Of a stretch of DNA of 64,000 nt, positions 42,929 through 51,131 are shown piece by piece (the first letter of the stretch is position 1; each line of letters starts with the position of its first letter). The notes beneath the pieces are model-generated. The model was not told the DNA's origin. It did no database searches and was given only the letters and a program-made list of their open reading frames with translations. The DNA is from Myxococcus sp. CA023 (lineage in GTDB: Bacteria > Myxococcota > Myxococcia > Myxococcales > Myxococcaceae). The DNA is taken from the NCBI RefSeq assembly GCF_010998615.1, contig NZ_JAAEAH010000032.1, forward strand, positions 25,643 to 89,642. The letters run 5' to 3'. A program made the position numbers and the translations under genes.

Positions 42929-44259
42929 AACTGCTGACGCTGAACGACTTGAACAAGGCAGATAGCCTGACCTTCTCCTTCAAGGGCGCATTCGACTCGA
43001 CCGAGGGAGTGGAACCTGCATTGACGCCTCTGGTTGATGCTCTTGAGAGGTATGCGGACAGATGGATGCCGACGCTCGTCAAGTCGACCCGGAAGCGTAG
43101 GTATTCAAGAGAGGCCGTGTGGCGTGCGATAGAGGAACGTCGCGATGAGTATGGATCGATCATCGGACTGTACCGTTCAGAGAGCCCGGCAGTGTCGCTG
43201 GTGCTCAATCTCACGCTTGCACAAGGTCAGTCCACCTTGCGCGCCAGTCTTGATGTGCAGCCGCTTTCTTTCTTTGAAGATGTGGACGCCTGCCGCGGCC
43301 TGGTGGCAATGGCTCGGGCTTGGGCATCCCGATATCCGGCGGAACATGCTGCAGCGCATGGTGTGGCCGACCGGCAACTTTCGGGGGCTCCTTCCTTCGG
43401 TCGTGACGACGCGACATGGAAACGGGATGGGTTCGACAGAATCTATGAGTTGTTCTGGCTGAACGTCTTCGGCCCCAAGCTCGTGGAAAATGTAGGTCGC
43501 GAGCGGATGCTCTCGACTCCTGTGCACCTCGTGGAGGAACTGCCCAATGGCTCTGTCCTCCTGGTGCTGTGGCCAACTCCCGCCGAATTCGCGAGCGATG
43601 AGGCGCGTGTGGCCCAGGCCCGCGCGCACGTTCACCTGCGGCCGGACCTCGACTTCGACACGGTGTTGCGCACGCTGCGGGAGAGGAGCGCCGCACTCGT
43701 ACCCGTCGAGTCGCGCTTCCACCCCGACGTGGCGCCGTTCCTCTCGCGGCTGACGGACGAGTTCGCCATCAGCGAGCGGCAACGCAAGATCGCCGAGTTC
43801 AACGCCTTCCAGCCTCCTGTGCCGGATGAGTGGCTGCCGGTCGCCCTTCCATCGGACGTGGCGAATCCGGAGCGCGTCCTCGAATCCTACGGAGACCTGT
43901 CCGAAAGTCTTGTGGCAGCGCTGCACACGAAGGTGCCCTCCATCATGGACGAGACGGCCGAGTCCCTCACGGATCTCGACCTCTTCTTCTGGAGGGAAGA
44001 CTTCCCCGAACGGTACGAGCGGCACCTCATCGATGGACACACCGCACCGGCGCTCGGAGCCTACCTGGGGGACGTGCTGGTACGGCGGTTGGGCGGGACA
44101 TGGGTGCTGCGGCAGAAGATGGAAGAGTCCCAGGTTCGGGTGGGCAAGCGCGTATGGCTGCCCTTCCTCCGCGCCCGCCGGTACATGCAGTCCTGCCAGT
44201 CGCTGCTGGACTACTCGCTCACGCAGTTCTTCCATGAGGTGGAGCGGTACCGGCCCTGA
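42925..44259 (+). CDS. SitI-like immunity protein
   Basis: 444 residues; ATG 42925 overlaps the toxin stop. No signal peptide, so cytoplasmic, as expected for immunity to a nuclease. N-terminal KLLTLNDLNKADSLTFSF, middle EELPNGSVLLVLWPTPAEFASDEARVAQARAHVH, and a conserved C-terminus (RVGKRVWLPFLRARRYMQSCQSLLDYSLTQFFHEVERY). The last 80 residues recur in a decayed copy at 47300-47513. Probably related to Imm52-type immunity proteins; the role is inferred from position right after the toxin. Confidence 0.75.
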   Translation: MKLLTLNDLNKADSLTFSFKGAFDSTEGVEPALTPLVDALERYADRWMPTLVKSTRKRRYSREAVWRAIEERRDEYGSIIGLYRSESPAVSLVLNLTLAQGQSTLRASLDVQPLSFFEDVDACRGLVAMARAWASRYPAEHAAAHGVADRQLSGAPSFGRDDATWKRDGFDRIYELFWLNVFGPKLVENVGRERMLSTPVHLVEELPNGSVLLVLWPTPAEFASDEARVAQARAHVHLRPDLDFDTVLRTLRERSAALVPVESRFHPDVAPFLSRLTDEFAISERQRKIAEFNAFQPPVPDEWLPVALPSDVANPERVLESYGDLSESLVAALHTKVPSIMDETAESLTDLDLFFWREDFPERYERHLIDGHTAPALGAYLGDVLVRRLGGTWVLRQKMEESQVRVGKRVWLPFLRARRYMQSCQSLLDYSLTQFFHEVERYRP

Positions 44260-44279
44260 AGCGATTCCGACATGGATGC

Positions 44280-45756
44280 CTAGTACTACCTGGTCATCTG
44301 GCAGCATGGAGCTTGGGTGCCAGGGACGCAGAGGATTTCTCTCACAAGCGCTTCTCGCCCGTCAGCGCGGTCGATGTGACGGCGCATTTCTAGGGTGCGC
44401 CGAAGCGACGTGTCCGGGCTACACCACCACGTTATGGATAAACCAAAATACCCAAGGGAGCACCTCCACGCTGCCCTGGCAGCCTCTGTGCCCGAATGGC
44501 TCGAGCACGCCGACCTTCTTGAGGACCTCGGCGAGCTAGTGGACCAGGTCTTCTTCGCGAGTCTCGCGACGGAGGAGGGCGAGAACCTCCGCTTCCATGT
44601 GGTCGTCGCAGGCAAGAAGAAGTTGGAGGAAGTGACGGACACGGAGTGGCCTGACGCCATCCCGGAGCAGGAGCAGGAGCTGGCCTGGACGGTCATGCGG
44701 ATCGAGCCGCACCGGGTCGACCCCAAGGCCCTCGTGAAACTCGCAGGGGCTACGGAGTTCGGGCGCACGGCCTTGGTGCTCGACCAGCGCAACGAAGATG
44801 GCCAGCTCTGGATCTTCGGAGTTGCACGACGCAATCCTCGAACAAATGGCGGCAGGGTGCTCGTCGTCTCCACATCGGCACCGGGTGCGGTGTCCGTCTA
44901 CTTCGAGGGGCGACGCATCATGCGCTACGAGCGTGGACTGCTCGTGCCGCCCGTGGTGGACGTCTTCTCGGAGGCTGGGGTAGTGACCCGCGCAATCCGC
45001 AGCTCAATTCCAGAGTTTCTGGCGCGGATGAAGAACTCCCTCTTCTCGCCTCACAACGTTGGGGAGCGCGTCTTCTCGCGCTTGGTGCGGGGGATGCGGG
45101 CGACAGGACATGGCGGTTCTGTACTCGTTCTGCCTGCGGTTCCCGACGGCGAGGCGGCACCGAAGCCGAAGTACCGACTGCTTCGAGCGGACGTGCTGGC
45201 CGTACAAGCCCAAGCGTACGTCGACGTCCACACTGAGAGGTTCAAGGCGCAGTTTGGTGCGGAGGACCCGAACGAGTTTCCGTTCGAACGGTGGAAGCAG
45301 CAAGAGGACGTCGCCGAAGCAAACCTCGAGGCGGCAGTGGACGACATTGCGCGGCTCACAGCCCCGGATGGTGCGCTACTGATGGGGCCTGAGTTCGCCG
45401 TCCTCGGAGCTGGCTACATGGTGACGGGCACCGGAACGGGAAAGGTGTTGGACATCTTTGAAGCCTCCGACGCCGAGGGCAAGCGCGTCAGCGAGAAGCC
45501 GTATGCACTCGAACAACATGGGGCGCGGCACAAGGCTGCAGCCACTTTCGTTTCCCAGAGTGGTGGGTTCGCGTTCATCGCCTCCGAGGATGGGCCGCTG
45601 AAGGTCCTCGTACGCCACGAGGATCGTATCCTCCTTTGGCGCGTGGAGCTTCCTGAGTACTGAGGTCGTCCGCCTGCGCGTCATCGGGTGAAGCGCTGGC
45701 GAGTTACAGGAGCAGAGCCGCTGTACGACCCGGGACACGTGACCAGGTCGTACTAG
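44280..45756. mobile_element. Cassette bounded by 17-bp inverted repeats, carrying a DACNV gene
   Basis: CTAGTACTACCTGGTCA at 44280-44296 and its complement with one mismatch at 45740-45756. The 1.48-kb interior holds one gene (44434-45663) and no transposase. The left repeat lies 21 bp after the SitI-like stop. Could be a small non-autonomous transposon-like unit or a pair of regulatory hairpin halves. Confidence 0.45.
44434..45663 (+). CDS. DACNV-type (DisA_N-related) sensor domain protein
   Basis: 409 residues from ATG 44434. The C-terminal domain shows DisA_N-like marks: DGALLMGPEFAVLGAGYMV (the DGA motif) near residue 317, GARHKAAATFVSQSGGFAFIASEDG (RHKAA in place of RHRAA) near 371. 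The N-terminal 300 residues (ALAASVPEWLEHADLLEDLGELVDQVFFASL, WTVMRIEP, RRIMRYERGLLVPP) fit the putative sensor family DACNV, found in bacterial conflict systems and thought to bind or make nucleotide signals. No membrane segment. The catalytic DGA and RH residues are partly kept, so diadenylate cyclase activity cannot be excluded. Confidence 0.75.
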   Translation: MDKPKYPREHLHAALAASVPEWLEHADLLEDLGELVDQVFFASLATEEGENLRFHVVVAGKKKLEEVTDTEWPDAIPEQEQELAWTVMRIEPHRVDPKALVKLAGATEFGRTALVLDQRNEDGQLWIFGVARRNPRTNGGRVLVVSTSAPGAVSVYFEGRRIMRYERGLLVPPVVDVFSEAGVVTRAIRSSIPEFLARMKNSLFSPHNVGERVFSRLVRGMRATGHGGSVLVLPAVPDGEAAPKPKYRLLRADVLAVQAQAYVDVHTERFKAQFGAEDPNEFPFERWKQQEDVAEANLEAAVDDIARLTAPDGALLMGPEFAVLGAGYMVTGTGTGKVLDIFEASDAEGKRVSEKPYALEQHGARHKAAATFVSQSGGFAFIASEDGPLKVLVRHEDRILLWRVELPEY

Positions 45757-45906
45757 CAGTTGTGATCGCCGCAGGAGGGGCCCGGTTCAGTCGGGCTCGC
45801 TCCTGGCGGCATGCTCAAGCTAGGCGCCCAACTTTCGCCGACGCCCCTAATTGTGAACCGCAAGCGCACCGGCCACGCGGTTCCTCCTTCGCGATGGACA
45901 CGAAAT

Positions 45907-46926
45907 TTAGAAGTCCGAGAAATCAAGAGTGACGAGCGACTTGCGAAGGTTGAGCCCCAGTTCCTTTGCATACGGGATGAACAGCAGATGGAAAGCGTTC
46001 CCTCGGCCGGGGAAAAGGATGCGGTAATAATAGGTGCCGTCTGAATCATGTGGCTCGTTGATGTCGATCAGGCCGGCTTCCGTCAGAAGCGCCAGATCTC
46101 CGTCGAGGTCGTCGCCATGATAGATGCGGCGCAGCTTGGGTTCGCTGATCCGATAATCCTCGGTGGCTCTCGATAATTCATTGTCTCGGCGCTCAATGAG
46201 GAGCTTGAATACCTCGCGCGTCAGCCGAGGCAGCGCTGCGAGCTTGGTACTCAATTCGGCAATCGCGTTCTTCGCTTCGTTGCGATCAATCGGCTCTTTC
46301 TTGGCGGCAAAATGTGCCTCCATTTTAGAGGCGTCCGAGAGCTGCGGCTTCGGAAGCGCTTCAATAAGATTGTCTATGCTGGTAGGGAAACGACCTTCTT
46401 CGTCGGGTATCTCCAGCTCAATTTTGACTCGACGTGTCTCGCTCGATACATAGCGGGCAAGGTCCACCAGGGCGTCAATCGAAAGCGTCATGATGCGGCT
46501 GCATACGTCATTGAAGTCCCAGACCATCTCTTCTTTGAAGCCGAAGCGTTCATAGGGCTCACCATTCATGGTGTAGGAGCCCTGTTTCTCCCCGATAATC
46601 AGAATGCGGATGTTCGGATACTTCGCGCGCTCTACATCGTCGATGTTCTCTAGCGTCTCCTTTACCTTGGCACCGGACTTGTCGGTGGTGACTTGGAAGG
46701 CCCATCCGTTGGTGGCGTCTCCGAGATCAAGACCAGGATTGTTGGAACGCTCGCCGTTGAGGTTGGACAGCCCGAGGCTGAGGACTCGATTGAGCAATTC
46801 CATGGCGAAGTTTTCGACATGCGTGTGGATGTCGAACAGGTGTAGGCGCGCCCGCTGCTTGGCCTGCGTTGCAATGCCCGACAAGTCATCGACGATCTGG
46901 CCGATGAGGTGGCCTCGAGTAAGCAT
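45907..46926 (-). CDS. SMEK domain protein, probable defence gene
   Basis: 339 residues from ATG 46926 with AGGAA six bases upstream. N-terminus has the SMEK layout: LHLFDIHTHVENFAMELLNRVL, LSNLNGERSNNPGLDLGDATNGWAFQVTTDKSGAKVKETLENI, then ILIIGEKQ. This pattern (LN..R.N.P.iDLgd...afQVT....K...Tl) is seen in conflict-system proteins of unknown chemistry. The C-terminal half has a winged-helix part (LTREVFKLLIERRDNELSRATEDYRISEPKLRRI). Lower GC than the phage genes, so recently acquired. Lone gene, convergent with the DACNV cassette. Confidence 0.8.
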   Translation of the reverse strand: MLTRGHLIGQIVDDLSGIATQAKQRARLHLFDIHTHVENFAMELLNRVLSLGLSNLNGERSNNPGLDLGDATNGWAFQVTTDKSGAKVKETLENIDDVERAKYPNIRILIIGEKQGSYTMNGEPYERFGFKEEMVWDFNDVCSRIMTLSIDALVDLARYVSSETRRVKIELEIPDEEGRFPTSIDNLIEALPKPQLSDASKMEAHFAAKKEPIDRNEAKNAIAELSTKLAALPRLTREVFKLLIERRDNELSRATEDYRISEPKLRRIYHGDDLDGDLALLTEAGLIDINEPHDSDGTYYYRILFPGRGNAFHLLFIPYAKELGLNLRKSLVTLDFSDF

Positions 46927-47299
46927 TTCTGATTCCTGTGTGGTTGGTGCGATTTGAACTGTAGCCGCTCCGCCAGGCGTTCCTGGTGAGTGAGTATATT
47001 GGGCGCTTTCCCCTTGGAGCAGGACGCGGTGGATTCTGCCCCGGCTCTGGCGGCAGCTCCACCTCCTGCTTCTTCGCAGCATCGGCCACTACCCCCCAGG
47101 CCAGCCATTCAGCTCGCTCTGGACCCTCTTGGGCATTGGGCATTCCCCGCGCGCATGGCGCTGCTGCCGCTCACCGTGGGGACAGTAGCGAGCCCTCCAT
47201 GAGACGTCGAGGAGCGGCTGGCCGCTCGGGCCTAACCCCTGAGTGGTATGGACCAGGAGGCTCGGCGGTGCCTTCGAACGCGCCGCACTACTCCTACCC

Positions 47300-47513
47300 T
47301 GGGGCCACTGGAGCCTGCCTGGGAGCGGTGCTGGTGCGGCGACAGGGATGTCCGTGGGTGCAGCGACAGGAGATGGAGGAGCCCCAGTTGCGCGTTGGAA
47401 TGCGCGTCTGGCTGCCCTTCCTGCGAACTCGCCGGTACATGCAGTCGCGCGAATCGCTCTTGGAGTATTCGCTCACGCAGTTCTTCAAGGAGGCGGAGCG
47501 GTACTGGCCCTGA
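47300..47513 (+). pseudogene. Orphan 3' end of a SitI-like gene
   Basis: The last 70 or so codons (ACLGAVLVRRQG, EEPQLRVGMRVWLPFLRTRRYMQSRESLLEYSLTQFFKEAERYWP and TGA at 47511) match the C-terminus of the SitI-like protein at 42925-44259. The upstream part is lost and no start or ribosome site is present. It marks the far end of the cargo that contains the DACNV and SMEK genes. Confidence 0.88.
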
Positions 47514-48527
47514 CTTGGTGCTGCCGCTCTTTGCGCGCTAGGCAGTGGCGGCTGGCGCGCAGGTTGCGGCAGTTTGTGTGAACGAGGAGTGTGGCGCCTA
47601 CGAAGAGGAACTGGAGAGGTCGGTGCCGACGTTTGGGCGCGGCAGAGGAAGCACGAAGAACACGCCGCTGTCTGGCCGTTAGGTATTTACGGCATTCTGT
47701 TAAGGCTTAGTAGCTTGTGCATCGAGTTTACCGAGAGTCCGCGATGGCGGTGGGTTGCCTTGATGCTCACCACTAAGCACCGCCCGCGGGGCGCCATCGT
47801 CCGAGGCGCCGTTGCCGACCGTGTCGCAAGCTCGGGCTTACGCACTCTTGAGCCACGCTGTTCCTTGCCTTTCTTCTATCCAATCTGGATGTCAAGGGTT
47901 CGTACAGGGCGTTGTCATGCGCATCTCTGACGCAGCAGATGGAGGGGCACACCGGCTTGTCGGCACCTCTTCCCGATGCTCCAGGAAAGGCATTGGACGG
48001 ATTCATGTAGTCGTCGCACATTTTCGAGCTTGAGGCATATCGAAAGGCGCAAAAACGCCGACGGGCGGCGCGTGCTAAGCAGTCATGGGGGACCCGGTCG
48101 TATCTCTCGCGAATCATCAGCAGCGTTAAGCGAAGGCTGCGCCGAATCCCGAACGGTTCTGCGCCCTTGAACATCCCTCTGGGCGCGGGCGTAGGGCGAC
48201 CGACTGCCAGCGGCCAGGCCTGAGCACTCTGCGGCTGCGATCCGTTCAGTCGACCCTGACACCACCCGTTTCTCAATCACCGACAGGGCGCCCTCCCATG
48301 TATGGCTGGGTCGGCAGCGACTGGTGGCACGAGCACCAGCATAGAACTTTCGTGAAATGAGAAAAACCGGCTCCAAGCGGTGTCCCCTCTTTACTGGGAA
48401 TTCCAAAAAGGGCACGCTTCGACTGTACGGAACTGCACTTTCCGCCAAGTGGATACTTCAGCAGAACCTGCTGAGTCGATTCAGACCCATGGAGGCCCTT
48501 GGGGGACCATGCCCCAGAGAAGTCGAT
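47514..48527. other. Non-coding stretch before the ATPase operon
   Basis: No convincing gene. A short frame at 47577-47681 (NEECGAYEEELERSVPTFG) may be a gene scrap. The rest has moderate GC and stop codons in all frames. It may hold the promoter of the defence operon. Confidence 0.4.
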
Positions 48528-50450
48528 ATGAACACTAAGGTGCTACTTCCGAGGCTCGTGTCCTTCAAAGTCTCCGGTGCCTCACCGGTATTCAGAAGCG
48601 ACATTGAGCGAGAGGTTACGTCAGGTATCAACTTCATTCTAGGTGGCAACGGTCTCGGAAAAACCACCACCATACAGGCCCTTGTATTCGCACTGAGCGG
48701 CGGCATCACAAAGCACTTCGAGCCTGATCGCTCCTTTCGCTGGAACCACAAGTGGTTTTCCGGACGCGTTGACCCAGACAATGCATCAAGTGCATTCGTT
48801 GAGATTGAATTCTATCTAGGACAGCGGCGTATTGGGATCCGCAGGCAGTTTTCCTCATCAGCCGTTTCCGCCGTAAAGCTTGCTGATTCAAGCGAGTGGA
48901 TCACGGATAAGCCAGAAGCGGCCTCTGCGCTTGCGAATGAATTGGCAGTTGCGGGCTTTAGCTCGGTGGATGATTTTGCATTTGTTGTGCATCGGTTGCT
49001 TTACCTTGCAGAAGACCGGCGTGCGATAGCCTGGGATGCATCTGCCCAAGTACGCCTCCTGATGCTGCTTAGCCCTGAAGCGATTAGCGAGGAGCAGTTC
49101 CGAAAGAGCAGGGAGAACCTTAAGCGGGTGGATTCGAGCCGACGGCACGCGCATGTTGCGGTGGGCAAGCTTCAGAGCCTGCTTGGGCAAAAGGCGGAAC
49201 CTCCTAAGCCTAGACCCAATGAAGTGCCACAGTCGGTCCTTGGAACGGACGATCAGGACGAATCCGAGGTAAGTGCAACAGCAGTGCTTGAATCGCTCGA
49301 ACGCGCAATTAGCGCGCGGGCGGCTGCAGAGCAGGTGCTCCAGGAACTTGATCGCAGCCTCGGCCAACGAAGCAACGAAGTTGACCAACTTCGAGCACAA
49401 ATCGACGCAGCGGAGGTTGCTCTTGTTCAGGAATCGTTAGGCGAAATCGAGACTGAGCGGCGACTCCCGCTGGCAAAGCTGCTGGAGCGAGGGCTGTGCC
49501 CCGCGTGCGGGACGCATAGCACAGAGTTGCAGCGGCTCGCACACAAGCACGCCAATGACTCCCAGTGTCTAGTCTGCGGGACGGCAGAGGAATCTGTTGA
49601 CTGGCAGAATCTTTCGAGTTTGCACTCACAGCTTTCCGAAAAGCTGCGCGCTCAACGTGCACTGGACGAGCGAAGGCGCGCCGCACTGGGACAGCTACAA
49701 CTTGCCCAGCGCGAGGAGGATCGACTGTCTCTGCGAGTCACTGCCAGAGCGCTCAAATCGCCGGCGCGAATCGAACCTCTGTCGCCTACTAGTGACGTTA
49801 AGGGTCGACCGCGCCCAACAGAGCTGCGCCAACGGCTTGTAACTGCTCAAGAAACTGAAGCCCTGCTTTTATCGGAGGTGAAGGGCTACCAGCATCGACT
49901 CGCTAGATCATACTCGCGCTTCAAGGGGGGGATAGCGGACCGTCTCGAAGAGCTGCGTAAGTTATATGCCGAGTATGCCACCGCATTCCTGGGATACGAA
50001 TGCTCGCTCGTGGATGTCCCCAATAACGACCGACTGTTTCGCCTTGAGCAACTGGTCCCGCGTTTTCATGGTGTCGTTCGGCATCAGCCGGAGTCTTGTT
50101 CTGAAGCGCAGCAGTTCTTCCTCGACATTGCGCTTCGCATGGCATTCATCAGCCTTAGCCGGACGCTCTCTGGAGAGCCTGCAACCTTCTTGTGCGAGAC
50201 GCCGGAGAATGCCCTGGATATGAGCTACGTCAAGAATGTGGCAACTATGTTTACCGCGTTTGCCAAAGAGCGTCACTCAGTTGTGCTTACGGCAAATATC
50301 CAAGAGCAAGGCCTGTATCATCATCTCCTGAGCGGCATTAAGCGGGAACAAATTCAACAGCGAGTGCTGAATCTGCTGGATTATGGGCGTCTCAGCAAAG
50401 TCCACGAGGCTGCGGTCAACGACTTGCGGAAACACTCCCCGAAAATCTGA
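48528..50450 (+). CDS. SMC/Rad50-like ABC ATPase of a defence operon
   Basis: 640 residues from ATG 48528. Walker A GGNGLGKTT at residues 39-47, a zinc-hook-like pair CPACG (about 323) and CLVCG (about 347) in the middle of two coiled-coil arms, ABC signature SEAQQFFLDIALRMAF near 527 and Walker B ATFLCETPENALD near 555. This is the plan of Rad50-like ATPases used in Lamassu and other ABC-three-component systems. First gene of a four-gene rightward cluster with lower GC than the phage backbone. Likely senses DNA ends or structures and activates the downstream nuclease. Confidence 0.85.
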   Translation: MNTKVLLPRLVSFKVSGASPVFRSDIEREVTSGINFILGGNGLGKTTTIQALVFALSGGITKHFEPDRSFRWNHKWFSGRVDPDNASSAFVEIEFYLGQRRIGIRRQFSSSAVSAVKLADSSEWITDKPEAASALANELAVAGFSSVDDFAFVVHRLLYLAEDRRAIAWDASAQVRLLMLLSPEAISEEQFRKSRENLKRVDSSRRHAHVAVGKLQSLLGQKAEPPKPRPNEVPQSVLGTDDQDESEVSATAVLESLERAISARAAAEQVLQELDRSLGQRSNEVDQLRAQIDAAEVALVQESLGEIETERRLPLAKLLERGLCPACGTHSTELQRLAHKHANDSQCLVCGTAEESVDWQNLSSLHSQLSEKLRAQRALDERRRAALGQLQLAQREEDRLSLRVTARALKSPARIEPLSPTSDVKGRPRPTELRQRLVTAQETEALLLSEVKGYQHRLARSYSRFKGGIADRLEELRKLYAEYATAFLGYECSLVDVPNNDRLFRLEQLVPRFHGVVRHQPESCSEAQQFFLDIALRMAFISLSRTLSGEPATFLCETPENALDMSYVKNVATMFTAFAKERHSVVLTANIQEQGLYHHLLSGIKREQIQQRVLNLLDYGRLSKVHEAAVNDLRKHSPKI

Positions 50451-50459
50451 GGTTGCTTT

Positions 50460-51131
50460 ATGAGAGCAGTTCGGATTGCGCTGCGAATGCGCGATGTCGG
50501 CGTAGCACTTGCCTCAGCTGGCGTGTTCAATCAGCCGCTGGGTAAGCTCCAGTTACAAAAGTACATTTACCTGCTTGACGCCCTGGGTGGGGTCTTTGAA
50601 ACATTGGCTCCCTCGGAGGGGCACCGCACTTATCTGCATGGTCCATATGATTGGGCCATTCAAGACGCGGTTGACAGTCTTTCCTTTCGGGGGCTGGTCA
50701 GAATTGAAGCAGTTAAGCGTCATGGTGGCGGAGGTGTGATGGCCCGATATCGTCTCACGGGTGACGGTAACTATTGGGTTGACTCTCTTCGCCAAACAGA
50801 ATTGTTGAGTCGGAGGTTTCGCGCTGGGGATGCTATCGCTCGACGAGTTGAGCGGATTGGGTGGACGCGGCTTCGCGAACTAGTTTACGCAGAGCCTACG
50901 TTTGTCGAACGCGCCTCAGTTGGATACGGTCAGGAGCTTTCCCCTGCGACTGCCTTCGACGCATCTACTCGCGAGCTTGTTAGCGTAATCTGCGAGGCTC
51001 TTGAGGCCGGTTGGTCTGACTTTCGAGTCAGCGAAGATGCTATTGCCGACGTCTTCTTTCGCTACTTGGATGCCTACTCAAGACGTGGAACTTCAACTCC
51101 GAAGGGAGCTGAGCTTGAGCCTCACAATTGA
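50460..51131 (+). CDS. Middle component-like protein of the ATPase system
   Basis: 223 residues from ATG 50460, 9 bp after the ATPase stop. QPLGKLQLQKYIYLLDALGGVF, then HRTYLHGPYDWAIQDAVDSLSFRGLVRIEAV resembles the SocA/Panacea-like helical domain (KLQKL..YL......GPYS..L...L...GLI), then YRLTGDGNYWVDSL in a winged-helix position. In ABC-three-component systems a small helical middle component links ATPase and effector. It overlaps the next gene by 62 bp. Confidence 0.6.
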   Translation: MRAVRIALRMRDVGVALASAGVFNQPLGKLQLQKYIYLLDALGGVFETLAPSEGHRTYLHGPYDWAIQDAVDSLSFRGLVRIEAVKRHGGGGVMARYRLTGDGNYWVDSLRQTELLSRRFRAGDAIARRVERIGWTRLRELVYAEPTFVERASVGYGQELSPATAFDASTRELVSVICEALEAGWSDFRVSEDAIADVFFRYLDAYSRRGTSTPKGAELEPHN

